This document shows positions 30,694 through 41,641 of a DNA stretch of 64,000 nt, piece by piece. A model generated the notes under the pieces. It ran no database searches and had not been told where the DNA came from. It worked only from the letters and a program-made list of their open reading frames with translations. Made by a program: the position numbers and the translations under genes. Each line of letters starts with the position of its first letter. Position 1 is the stretch's first letter. The DNA comes from Cichorium intybus (taxonomy: Eukaryota; Streptophyta; Magnoliopsida; Asterales; Asteraceae), in contig CM042013.1 in the NCBI GenBank assembly GCA_023525715.1, positions 68,310,994 through 68,374,993 of the forward strand, given 5' to 3'.

Positions 30694-31785
30694 ATCTCCC
30701 CCTTGGTTTAATGCTTTCATTGCTCTTCAAGCTTTATCTTGTTCTTGGCTTTAGTTGAACATTGTATGAATATTCTAACAATCCCCCTACACGTCACAGG
30801 GAGAAGATGTTAATAGCTTTCTGTTCGATACAGAGACAAGTCCATCTTCAGGATTGGGCTATCTTCATATTTGACTTTGAACGCTCATTGGGTGAATAGG
30901 CTTCTTGTACCGGTCTTGAATCAGCACATCCAGCTTTGAGCTTGTCTTTGACGCGTACTTGGAGTCCAATTCTTATTCTTCGCTTCTTGATCACATAAGG
31001 TGCAAATGTAGCAACTGAAACTGTTTGAGGAGGATTTCAATGCAGCTTATCACATAGAATTTTGCTTCACCTTTCTTCAGGGATAAGATGTTTGTGTCGA
31101 AACTCTTGAACTTCACTTCACGATCCATCACCTGAAAATCTTGAATTGTATTTTACTGGTGCTTTATGAAACGAATGATGACCAAAAATCATGTGGGTCA
31201 TAGAGTCATAACGACCCTTCTCGCCACAGTCGTTCAAGGACCCAACCTTGGCTTGGCTCAGAAGAAGACTACTCGCAGTATCTCTATGAACCCAGAGGAA
31301 CGGACTGCGATTGTTTGATTATCGGAGAACTAATCAAGGCCGTTTTGATGTTGGCCCCTGCATATCCTTGATCAAAGATCTCAATGCAGTTAACAAGTTA
31401 ACAAGTTAAAAACTTGGCTCTTGGCGAGACATTCAATGGTATCCAAAACTCTGTAGAGTGTACCATCCGGGTGCCAATTTTGGTTCCGGTGAAGTGTTGG
31501 GGTCTCACAGCTATTGTGGTAGTCAACAGTAATCAGTAATCAGTGACCCAGAGTTTTGATGTTTCGTCAATGTGAGATAAAACCACATTGAATCACGAAC
31601 ATCTTTATTAGAAGAAAAATAGGGTTAAAAGTGGTATGAGCATGTAATATATCTTGGTGTGAAATATACCATTCGGCTAGACTATCGAATTGTCATCAAT
31701 GTATGGTATAGTATATTGAATCATCCAACTCTTAGATTAGAATATTTAAAGGTAAGAATGGTTGTTGATGCCTCACATTTACTAC
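30694..31785 (-). other. Copia copy C interior, non-coding
   Basis: No pol domain found. The sequence between the polypurine tract and the solo LTR at 31786 is retroelement-like leader/tail sequence without an open frame. Confidence 0.5.
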
Positions 31786-32761
31786 TGACAACGCCAATTA
31801 ATATCAAGTATTTTAGTCGTTGTTGAGCCCTATTCTTGGTGAAAATATATCATATATGCATTGGTATTCTCACTTTTTGTGCTAGTGCTTGTTTGCATAG
31901 AAAAGTTATAAACAGGGGTTAAACGCGGACAAAAATGAAGAAGTTTGAAGATAAAGTCAAAAATAGTCAACTGGATACGCGCGCCGCATGTATGATGATT
32001 AGCGCGACGCGCCAAATCCAAAAGTTGAGGCGGTGGAAGAATTCAAACCGCGAGAAAACGGGGATAAGGCTCTATGCGCGACGCGGCTAGAAGTCTTACG
32101 CGTCGCGGGTTCTAATTTTCCACAACTATAAATAGAGGCCATTAGGTCGAATTCCGAAGGCGAAGATCAGACCCTAAGGTGGACTTACGGCGACTTTGAC
32201 TCAAGTTTCGAGATTTCAGCAACCCATTGTGGTATTTTCATGTTTTTACCTTGCTTTCAATATTAGTTTAGTTGTTTTAAGCTTTTAGCTTGGTGTTTCT
32301 AGATAGTGACAACCCAGTATGTTATAGCTTCTTATTTTCGTATGTTACTGTTTTGAACCCTCTAGATTGGAGTTTAATCAAGTTAATCATTCAGTTCATG
32401 TTGGTTTGCATTATTTACCTTTATTTATGCTTTATTGTTTTGAATGCTTTTGGATTGTTCTTGTTTGTTTCTGATTCTGAGATTTGTTTCTGATTCCAGT
32501 AAGCAAACTTAGTTTAGAAATTGATGTGATTTAGTTTAGTTTATGTTAGATTTGGTTTCCAGCTATTATTTGGATATTGTGTTTTTGGATTGTTTTGGGA
32601 AAGTGGAAGTTAGTCCCTCTAGCTGTAGTGTGACACTACAGTTGGTAAGCTATCGTCTTATCTTGCCCGCGAAACACTTGTGGATCGACCCTGACTACCA
32701 CTGTACTAGTGTGAGTGAAGTATTTTACTATTTTTGACCACACAACGACCTAGGCGTGTCA
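31786..32761 (+). mobile_element. Solo gypsy LTR, 976 bp, TSD ACTAC
   Basis: It begins TGACAACGCC and ends CTAGGCGTGTCA. ACTAC directly precedes (31781-31785) and follows (32762-32766). It carries GCGCGACGCG-rich motifs. It is the same family, in opposite orientation, as the LTR at 62073-63043: shared TAAGTATTTTAGTCGT, GGCCCTATTC-like and CACTTTTTGTG blocks, and AACGACCTAGGC at the end. No internal region is present, so the element was reduced by LTR-LTR recombination. Confidence 0.9.
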
Positions 32762-32766
32762 ACTAC

Positions 32767-33541
32767 TGGTGCTGTAGTAAAGATCACTGGCATGGAATTT
32801 CGAAACATCATCACCATTTGGTTTAAAATGATGAATCGTTTATTTCTTGCATCAGAAAGATAGAGTGCGTAAGAATGGATTGGTGCATTTGATAGATTAT
32901 GATACACAATCTAACCATCGGCACAAAATTTGTAACTCTCGACTCTAAGTGGCTTAACTCAAAGTGTCTAGAAGTTGAATTTCAGAATATTTGAGGTTGG
33001 GTTGAGAAAGGTTGTAAGTGCTTCAAACCTACCATGGTGTAACAGTAAGAATCATTAGCACATAAGTGTTACCTCAGCAGTGAGTGGTATAACTCAGTGC
33101 GTCGTCGGTTGGTAGGGTAAGAGAATGTCTTAGTGAATCACAGTGATAGTGAAACACATCTTTGACATGAGAATTGAATCTGTATTCCTGATTGGTATGT
33201 ATCAGAAACATTGACGATCGTGCAAATTATGTAATTAAAAAGATATTTTTGGATTTTTTAAATTTTTAAAAGGAAATACATAAAGGAAAACATATTTGTC
33301 GATTTTTTTAATTTTTAAAAGAAAAGAAATAAAAGTAAGACATATATTTTTTTATTTTATTTTTTGAATTTTGTAATTTTTTGTTGTTTTAATTCTCCCC
33401 CTAAATTTGTGCACGGAAGAGAATAGCGAAAATAAAAAACATAAACAAATTTAACCAGAAACAAAAAAATGTACAAATTTTACAAAATGATTTTTCAGTC
33501 ATCAAAACAAATCAAATCCAGTTTGGAACGAAGTTACCTTT
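32767..33541 (-). other. Copia copy C interior between solo LTR and protease remnant
   Basis: Non-coding as read. Expected pol sequence is missing. Confidence 0.5.
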
Positions 33542-33793
33542 TCAACACATCGTTAGGTACGATCCCCACGTGATCTTTCCTTTCTCCTTTCCTGCAAAGG
33601 AAACATACTCTCCATTAATGATTTGAATGTCGTGCAAAAGAGAGATGTCTCCTATCATGTGCCTGAAACAACCATTATCAACGAACCAAGGTCTGATGAT
33701 ATTCCTCCATAGCTGCTCCTGCACAAGATGCGGGATTAGTTGGTTTTGGGAACCTAGTCCATTTTGAAACTGGATTTCCATTACTGTCCACAC
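33542..33793 (-). pseudogene. Copia copy C protease remnant
   Basis: FVDNGCFRHMIGDISLLHDI resembles the start of a Copia protease, where the usual D-S-G is D-N-G. It ends at a stop near 33542, and nothing of the downstream integrase follows. Confidence 0.6.
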
Positions 33794-35110
33794 TCTCTAC
33801 TCTTTCCCATGACATATCCTGTATATCAGATATGAATGAAAAATTAGCAGGATAATTAGATGATTTTGAAATAAGGCCTTTGGAAACCCATCTGTAGTTT
33901 GGCTTAAGTCTCTTGTATTTTGACCAGATGGGTGCTTCAACACTTGATTTTGAAACAGGACTCCCCCTTGATTTGTGGTTATGTTGCCAGTATGAGCTCG
34001 AGGACGATCCTTGAGATGAGTTCGACCTTACCGACTTCGATTTGGTAGAGTCATCTCTCGAATAGGTCATTTTATCCTTAGGGGACTGATTATTTGCGTT
34101 TGCAGCATTCCAATCACCATCTCTTGAACGTGACCTCAAGGGTTTTCTTTTGTAAGACCTCGATCCCCCTTGGCACATTCTGTCAGCATTGCGCGTAGAA
34201 AGGAACGTATTGGCGATGTGGATAATTTCTGGCAATATGACCTGCAATACCACAGTTAAAGCACGTTTGCATCTTCAAATAAATGAGATTGTAACTTGGT
34301 CCTTGTCCAGATGGATTTTTCTACGAGTTACCACAAGTACAGGAACAACCACATTTATTGGGACTTAGTCTTTGTCTAAAAGGAATTTCCCCTTCTTTCA
34401 CAAATTTTTGTGGTCTAAATTTTCCAACATTTGGATTTTTAGAATTCAAAGCATCACCACAAGTTTCTACATTTAGTGCAATTATTAGAGACAGCAGAAG
34501 ATGAAGCATTAGTTTTTGACAAGTTTTCAATAGAACTAGGACCATTTTTGTCCTCCTCGCTTGCATCTTCCACTATTACTTCATCTGCACAAGAAGTAGA
34601 GACATTAGTAGCATCTACCATAACATCTACCTTAGTTTCCTTGGTTGTTCCTGCTTGAGCAGCCTTAATTTGAGCAATTATGAGCTGGTCAATATCATCA
34701 AGCTTACCATTTTCTTGTTCAGCTTTATCACGGGCAAGTAAGATCTGATAAGAGTTAAAAGCCGGAGTATAATTATCATTAAACGGGGGTGGCACACTTT
34801 TATACCCCAAACTCTCACCCTGTTTATTCAGCCATTTTAGTTGTTCAACCATTGGTTCAACTACCGCACTTGATGCATCGAATTTTTTAATATTAAAATC
34901 AGCATCCTTGAAATTTTCTTTTAATGCGTCGAGTTTCGCAGTCAATTTGGCAATCGTTTCTTTAGCATAATAATATCGAGTACCGGTTATGCTATGTTCC
35001 TCTTGTAGTTTTTTAAAATCCGATGGTTTAGCTTCCAACTTTTCTTGAAAGAGTTTCAGTTTCTTTTTAATGTTGTAAACATCATTTTTAAGGTCAAAGA
35101 CTTCTCTCAC
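33794..35110 (-). pseudogene. Copia copy C gag, frameshifted
   Basis: The first part (34454-35110) is a charged coiled-coil-like gag segment (VYNIKKKLKLFQEKLEAKPS; LARDKAEQENGKLDDIDQL). Next comes a cysteine cluster (NKCGCSCTCGNS near 34340) and then a zinc knuckle CFNCGIAGHIARNY (about 34215-34260), whose last cysteine is tyrosine. A basic, serine-rich stretch leads to the protease remnant. At least two frame changes occur. Confidence 0.65.
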
Positions 35111-36365
35111 TAAAAGGTCGTTTTGTTCACGGTATATCTTAATTTTATTTTCTCAAATTTGAGTGCATGAATCTTCGAAAACGTCTTTTGAAATGGGAAC
35201 CATTTTGACCAAAAATAATATAACTGTAAAACTTAAAGGATTAAAAATTGACCGAAAATTGTTTTGTGTTCACATGAAAATCAAAATGGACTTGATTTAA
35301 AAATGACCCAACCGAAAAGAAAATTTTGACAAATGACAAGAAGAAAATTGAATTGACCAAAAATAAGAGAAAATCAAAATGGAAATGGAAATTAATATTG
35401 AAATGGTTTAGAACGGCAGTTGTCTTGACCGAAAATGAAAAACAGAAAAGGAAACTTACCGAAAACGAAATTTTGGTCAAAGGAAATTTGTTGACATAGA
35501 AATCAAAAATGATTTTCACTTAAAAAGTGTAAATTGTTCGGCGTAATTACCAAAATTTTAAAAATAAGTTCTTTGACTAAAAACTTGACCAAATGAATTT
35601 TGTCCGAAAACAAAAATGTTGACCGAGAATTTAAAAACTTACCGAAATCATATTGAAATCAAGATTGAACTTGATTTTAAAAACAAATTGCAAATTTGAG
35701 AAACAAGAAACAAAAATTTACCGACAAATTTAATTTACCAAGAAAAAAGAAAACTTTTGACCGAAGTGGAAACTTAATGTTTCCTTTGAAATCAAAATTT
35801 TTGGCTTGATTAAAAGGAGCATCTTGACCGAGAACGAAAAAAAATTTGGACCAAATCAGCCGCTAATTGTATGTGGCCACCGAAACCACTTTCAACCCTA
35901 ATCAAAATCTTTTCAGCCGCCGAAATCACAACCAACTCTAGTCGAATTCAAGATGTGCCGCCGAAATCTCAAAAAACCCTAACCGAAAACAATAAGCAGC
36001 CGCCGGAATCAGATAAAACCCTAGCCGAAAACAAGGAACAGCCACCGAAAACTCACAAGGGCTGACCGAAATCTTGAATGGGCTGATCGAAATCTCGAAA
36101 AACCTAACCGAGAACCACCGCCGTCACCGAAATCGCCAAACTCAGATCTGAAAACGCCGTTCAGATCTGAAAAAACGCTGTTTTTTTGCGAAAATTTGAA
36201 TTTTGAATATCAAAAACACTGATTTTGCCCAGAAAATTGATAAACACGAAGAACACCAAACATCAAAAACAGTCCAAAACGCCAAAAATCTCCAAGATCC
36301 AAGCAAAGGTTTCGAAAAATTGATACCAACAATCAAAATATTCATTTAAAGGCTCTGATACCACT
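35111..36365 (-). other. Copia copy C 5' leader and primer-binding site
   Basis: AT-rich sequence dominated by GACCGAAAA/TTTTCGGTC-type motifs, becoming CCGAAATC-rich near 35860-36130. The primer-binding site (plus strand GGCTCTGATACCA, near 36351-36363) abuts the LTR. Confidence 0.6.
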
Positions 36366-36484
36366 TGTAAGTCCAAAACTTTTAGATCTAGATGGTATCA
36401 AACACAAACACTCGATTGGTGTGGAATCCCAACTGCCAATCAACGAAACAAGAACAAGAACGGATTAATCTTCAATGCACATTA

Positions 36485-38760
36485 TGTCACACCCTTAAAC
36501 CGTATTGGCGGAATAGTTCAAGGGTGGATGACTTCATGAACAATATCATAACAAAGTTGAATAGTAGTGAAATCCAAGCACACAACCATCGTTTAAATCA
36601 ATTACAAATGTTAAAAAGTTTACTTATTACATGTCTCAAGTACAATTGAAATGATAACAAAATAGATAAAAATGACGTCGTAACGTCATTACTTGTAGCG
36701 CTTGCATTTACCTTGTCAGTTTCCTGAGAATACAAGTAGTTGAAAAAGTGTCAACAATTAAGTTGGTGAGTTCATAAGATTTTGTAATAGAAAAGCCCTT
36801 TGTTTGTAAACGGTAGTAATTGAGAACCAAGAAAATCCTATATTTTCTTATAAAAATGACCAAGTCTTTAACTCCCAAAGACTAAAATGTAATATGTATA
36901 ATTGTAGTGTAATAAATTGGTATTACTCTTTATTAATTCCAATATAATATTTCATGACTATCAAATAAAGAACGGCCAGGTAGAAGATCAAATGGGGAGG
37001 CAGGACCCTTTCAGCGTATACGCCTTTCGGAAATCCAACAACCTAGCTCAATTGATCGGCCTAGACACCGCTCTCGTAAGTAGATCAATCGGTATTATAT
37101 TTTTGGAATTATAATTGAATTGTTATAATAATAACGTAAATAATTTATAAAAGAAATTATTAAGTTGATATTTTCCCCGTGAGATACCCTATAACCATAT
37201 TGTGACTAGTTGGCCTGTTGCGACGTTCTTCAAGCGTCGAAATAGTAGACATTTGGACACCTCAGACCTGCCGGTCTAGCTGTAGCGAGCAGCTCAGGTG
37301 CGGGGTTGTCAAGCCCCGTATAGATCTATACTCAAATATCGCGCTCTCTTACCGAGACTCTGGTTATAAATGTACATGACTTATAGTATCGCGCTCTCTT
37401 ACCGAGACTGTGAAGATTCATCTCACAAAATGTATGTATTTCAATCAACTTGTTTACATACGATTTGTATATAAAAACTCTTGTAATTGTCCATTATCAT
37501 TTTTCCCATGATAATATAGTGTTGTTAAATAATTATATAATTTTATATAATTATTTTTGTCATGTTTAAGCGTCAATATAACCTTATGTTCGTAAACTAT
37601 TCCAATAATATTCTATTTTTAGTAATTCCGTCGTAACAATCATATTTTGCGAATATTAACGAAGTAACTTGTTCAAATGTTTATAAATATCATCTTTTAA
37701 GATATTTCTCACAAAAATGGTGTAATAACTTGGTTATAACCATTTTTGTTGGAAAATAATATTTTTGTTTATAAAAACGTAGTTTTTACTAGTCTTCATT
37801 TTTATAACGTTCTTACCCAAGATCTAGTATTTTTTTGTACGCTTTATTTGTGGTTTTGTAATTTTTACATAACTTAATATGTCAAAGTGTTCATAATACA
37901 TGGATCTATTCATATTTTATGTCAAGTTCATCTTTATAATATTTTGTCCAAGATCTAGTATTTTTGTATGGTTTATTTGTAGTTTTGTAATTTTTACATA
38001 ACTTAATATGTCAAAGTGTTCATAATACATGGATCTATTCATATTTTATGTCAAGAGCATTTTTACACAAATATTAACTTTATAAACTTGTGTAAATCAA
38101 CATATATAACAATAAAACACATATAAACTCGAATAAAACAACATTTATAGTAAAAGAACTTGTATTCTCCCCCAAAAAGTTTGAAAAGATGAAAATGAGG
38201 GGTATGAACTCACCTTGAGTGGTAGATCTTAAGGTTTCTTGGTAGAAGGTTGAAAAGTTTGGTTCTAGGACTTGGATGACTCTTGGACAAAGCTAATATC
38301 CAATAGATTTTGATGGATGTTAGTGTATAAAAAGGTGTAGAACTTGTGTTATGTATATTAGAATCAAAAGAGGAATGAAACTTACTACTTAATCTTGTGA
38401 ATAGAGCTTGAAATTGAAACTTGAAAGTGAAGATGGTGGTTTAATCGTTATAACTTTCACATACGAACTCTGTTTTCGACGTTCTATATATCCACAGTTT
38501 CGTATTTACGAGTAGATCACTTTATGAATATTATTATTCTAAAAATAATAATTGTACGATTATCGAATTTTTACGCTACAGTAGTTTGATGTCCGTATTT
38601 TCGACTTTTAATCGATATTTGTTTGATTTAGCATACATAATACTATAATATTAATAATTCATTGCAAAAGTTATGGAAAATAACTTTTCAACATATAGAT
38701 TAACGTACGCTTCGTTTGACTATAGTTGACTTTTGTTGACCAAAATTTACAATTGTCACA
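36485..38760 (-). mobile_element. Solo LTR (gypsy, probably Tekay/Del-type), 2276 bp, TSD CATTA
   Basis: It begins TGTCACACCC and ends ATTGTCACA. CATTA lies on both sides (36480-36484, 38761-38765), and the flanks join to restore the Copia C LTR. The minus strand reads TGTGACAATT ... GGGTGTGACA, the usual look of long chromovirus LTRs, hence the orientation. Internal tandem repeats include GCGCTCTCTTACCGAGACT twice (near 37340 and 37390) and a 131-bp duplication. Confidence 0.88.
37810..38055. repeat. 131-bp tandem duplication inside the solo LTR
   Basis: CCAAGATCTAGTATTTTT ... ATATTTTATGTCAAG occurs twice with an offset of 131 bp (37817 and 37948) and few differences. Confidence 0.85.
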
Positions 38761-39325
38761 CATTATATTAGAATAGTCGGGTACATAAGATCTTGATGAT
38801 CACTTGAACAATAATTCTCTCTAGACTTGCACGGTTCCCAAAACGATCAATTAAACGGCTAACCTACAAATGACGGCTAAAATACATATTTATACCTAAT
38901 GATGACCTAAGCCCACCAAGCCGTGAACCCACCGAAAGCTCAAGCTCAAGCCCACCGAAATGCGTATGGATTTCGGTCATGTCACCACCGAAATCGTGGG
39001 GTTTTCGGTCACTAACCGAAAACTCTAACCAGCCCAATTAATTGCAAATTAAGCTCAATAATGCGAAGATTAAACCACTAAAATTATGACCTAACATATA
39101 CATCGAAGTCATATAAAAGTTTACGTATATTTACAAGGTGATAAATAGAAGGGGAAATTTTGACGATGTTTGTAAATGAAGGAAAAAATATACTTGGAAT
39201 ATACATTTTAAAGTAAAAATAGTGTGAAAAATAGATGTGAGTTGGATATTGTTCACTTTTTACACCATTTTGTACTTAAAAAATAGAGTAAAAATAAAGA
39301 TGAACTGAATATTGTCTAAGAGAAT

Positions 39326-40287
39326 TTACCTTACATATATTATAGAAAAAAGATGTGATTCTATGTTATGAATAAAAAGCTTTGCATGAACTATACTTTT
39401 TTATTATTAAAAAAGATGCTTTTATAATTTCTAAAAACTCTAAGATATATTAACAATATTTTTTATAAAATAAATATTTTTACAAGAACAATTTGGTAAA
39501 AAAAATTGTAAAAACTATAAGAAGCTGCAAAACATAAAAAATAAGTATTTTAGAAAACATAGAAAAATATGCAAAAAATGTTGACAAAAATCTATATAAA
39601 GGGTTTAGAGCAAATTTATGAAAAGAAATAAAGACTCAGCAAAAAGTGTAAAAAACAAAGATCTGGAAAATATTTTATAAAGCTTTGGTCCTAATTTGTA
39701 AAAAAAAATTAAATATGGTCAAACATAAAAAAAATTTGATAGACCAAAAATATAAAGAAAAAGATGTCTAATTAATGTGTAGGGTCTGGAGTTGAACCCT
39801 CTGTCACGATGCAGTCGTTGATGCGGTCAAAAATACTAAATTTATACATGAAAACGCTTTTGTGTACGTGAAGCACGAATACTACCTTTATTCCAAGTAA
39901 TCTTTTAACTTCTAGGGAACACAAACACATTCCATTATTTTAAATATACGTACCACGTTATCCGTTCCTTATGTATGATGTTTTTCTTTCCGGTTATATT
40001 AATTTTAACAAATGTTTTAGTAGATAACAAGAGACTTTGATTATCGGTACATGTTTCATTGTTGATATCGATTTTTTAATACAAGTCTTACCGTTTTAAA
40101 AGATAAAAAGTTCTTTGATTTTACACTTTTATGTATTACTTTGTTTAAACATTGAATATTAATGAGTTTTAATTTAACAACTAACTCAACCAGATTTTAA
40201 ATCAACATATAATATATAAAAACGGGGCTTGAGCGTCGTCAATACAATAACATATAAACGGGATTTGAATCCCGTCAGGCGTCAACC
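39326..40287. other. AT-rich non-coding stretch
   Basis: No recognisable gene or element border. Homopolymer-rich (A/T) DNA. Confidence 0.45.
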
Positions 40288-40425
40288 CATTGGCGGACCT
40301 AGCTCAAATTTTCCAGTGTAGTGTAAAATTTTTGGAAATATATTAATCATAGTATAAATTTTCCAGTGTGCTACCCCTAAAATATTGTGTGTTACCCCTA
40401 AGGTTGTGTTTTGGGTCCGCCACTG
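40288..40425. mobile_element. hAT-type MITE, 138 bp
   Basis: Ends are CATTGGCGGACC and, inward from the right, CAGTGGCGGACCC. Flanks are CGTCAACC (40280-40287) and CTTCAACC (40426-40433), an 8-bp TSD with one mismatch. TTTTCCAGTGTRSTG motifs repeat inside. Confidence 0.7.
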
Positions 40426-40433
40426 CTTCAACC

Positions 40434-40632
40434 AATTGGCTAAGAAATGTACGTATAACAAATTTTAAAATTGTCAGATTACATGACCCTTTGTATAATC
40501 GTAAATAGATGATTTCATAATTTTGGTCTAATAATGACCTCGGAAGTTCTATATATAGCTTCAATTTTTTACTAGATAAGTTTAAGAAGAAACGTGTACG
40601 ATCAAACTCCACAATGTATTGGTGCTGGTGTG
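40434..40632. other. Upstream flank of the HIPP gene
   Basis: AT-rich, no ORF. Presumed distal promoter of the gene at 40937. Confidence 0.4.
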
Positions 40633-40683
40633 TGGAGGGGTAGGGGAGGGGCTGTGGGTGACAAAAGGGGGGTGGATGGGGGC
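40633..40683 (+). promoter_or_regulatory. G-rich tract with G-quadruplex potential upstream of HIPP
   Basis: The plus strand has four adjoining G-runs (GGGG-TA-GGGG-A-GGGG-CTGT-GGG), then AAAAGGGGGG and GGATGGGGG within 50 bp. Loops of 1-4 nt meet the standard four-tract pattern. It lies about 250-300 bp before the start codon on the coding strand. The regulatory role is inferred only. Confidence 0.5.
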
Positions 40684-40755
40684 CCAATTTCAAATTTATG
40701 TGACCCAGATTTGTTCTCGTGTTTTCGATTCAATAATTGTTGTTATTTGAACCTC

Positions 40756-40758
<3 letters not shown>

Positions 40759-40848
<90 letters not shown>
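40759..40848. repeat. (TA)n microsatellite in the HIPP 5' flank
   Basis: About 90 bp of TA ending 88 bp before the HIPP start codon. It overlaps where a TATA box and transcription start would lie. Confidence 0.95.
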
Positions 40849-40852
<4 letters not shown>

Positions 40853-40936
40853 TAGACATACTGATTGTTTCCATTTTTCAAACTAAGGAGCTAAAACAAC
40901 TTCATCCTCGTAAAGACAAAAAGTTTGATTTAAAGG

Positions 40937-41542
40937 ATGGGAGTGGAAGGGATTTGGGAGTACATATTTGATTTAGTGGCCAATAGAAAACACAAGAAAA
41001 GGAAGCAGTTAAACACTGTATCACTCAAAGTCAGGATGGATTGTGAAGGATGTCAACAAAAAGTCAAAAATGCCCTCTCCTCACTCAAAGGTAATCTTTT
41101 CAACATTTAGATTAGTATATTTATTATTAAATGCCATTGCGCCCATCAAAATATAACAAAAAAGTCCAACACACGTTATAATTTGCATGTGGCATTTGAA
41201 ACGTTTTAATTCTAATGGGACGGTTTATGGACTGCTTGATGCGTAGGGGTGAAGACAGTGGATGTGGACTGGATGCAGCAGAAGGCAACAGTGACAGGTT
41301 ACGTGGATGCAAAGAAGGTGGTGAAGAGAGTAGAAACAACTGGGAAGAATGTGGAGGCGTGGCCATATGTGCCCTACACCCAAGTCGCTCACCCCTATGT
41401 GGCTGGTGTTTATGACAAGAAGGCGCCTACGGGGCATGTGAGGAAGACTGATGACCCTGCAATTGTAGGGCTCAACCCTGTAGAAGAACATTATGCCTTT
41501 ATGTTTAGTGATGAGAACCCTAATGCATGTTCCCTTATGTAG
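40937..41542 (+). CDS. Heavy-metal-associated isoprenylated plant protein (HIPP), 149 aa
   Basis: Two exons: 40937-41090 and 41247-41542, with a GT-AG intron of 156 bp (AAAG|GTAATC; GCGTAG|GGGTGAAG) in the place usual for the family. The protein starts MGVEGIWEYIFDLVANRKH, with a basic KHKKRKQ patch. An HMA fold follows (VSLKVRMDCEGCQQKVKNAL, then GVKTVDVDWMQQKATVTGYV), with metal-binding CxxC as C-E-G-C at about residues 36-39. The rest includes WPYVPY and AYDKK-like VYDKKAPTGHVRK segments. It ends CSLM, a CaaX farnesylation box, preceded by FSDENPNA. Such proteins bind transition metals such as Cd, Cu or Zn and attach to membranes or enter the nucleus. No disruption is visible and length is normal. 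Confidence 0.93.
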
Positions 41543-41641
41543 ATTAGTCACATTATAATTCATTGAATTGTAACCAAATACCCTCTTGAAGAATACTATG
41601 CTTCTGTCAATGGTTGATAAATGAAATTCTAAAAGTCTGGT
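41543..41641 (+). other. HIPP 3' UTR, proximal part
   Basis: 99 bp between the stop codon and the solo LTR. It contains AATGAAATT near the insertion, a possible poly(A) signal region. The segment GTAGATTAGTCACATTATAA recurs in diverged form at 44861. Confidence 0.6.

Larger units (their letters stand above)
30245..39096 (-). mobile_element. Copia-type LTR retrotransposon, copy C, with nested solo LTRs
   Basis: LTRs: 30245-30693 (449 bp) and 36366-39096, the latter split by a solo LTR. Each begins TGTAAGTCC and ends CTAACA on the plus strand. The TSD is TATAC on both sides (30240-30244, 39097-39101). Minus-strand primer-binding site TGGTATCAGAGCC lies just left of the right LTR; polypurine tract AAGGGGGAGAT lies just right of the left LTR. 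The two LTRs differ at roughly 30 places by hand count, so the copy is clearly older than copy A. The interior keeps gag and the start of protease but no integrase, RT or RNase H. Confidence 0.9.
36366..39096 (-). repeat. 5' LTR of Copia copy C, interrupted
   Basis: Outer part 38761-39096 and inner part 36366-36484 join at CATTA to match the left LTR. The 2276 bp between them is a later insertion. Confidence 0.92.
29993..39317. mobile_element. MITE split by Copia copy C
   Basis: Left arm 29993-30244 and right arm 39097-39317 are inverted relatives, sharing TTACTCTATTTTTA blocks and ATCCAAC/CAACCCA motifs spaced similarly. AAGAGAAT occurs directly outside both arms (29985-29992, 39318-39325) as an 8-bp TSD. 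Without the Copia insertion the element would be about 470 bp. The very tips are poorly matched, so the hAT-type assignment is tentative. Confidence 0.45.

Noticed and set aside
37340..37410. Short spaced direct repeats suggesting a CRISPR-like array
   Set aside because: There are only two copies of GCGCTCTCTTACCGAGACT, inside a plant solo LTR. The genome is eukaryotic.
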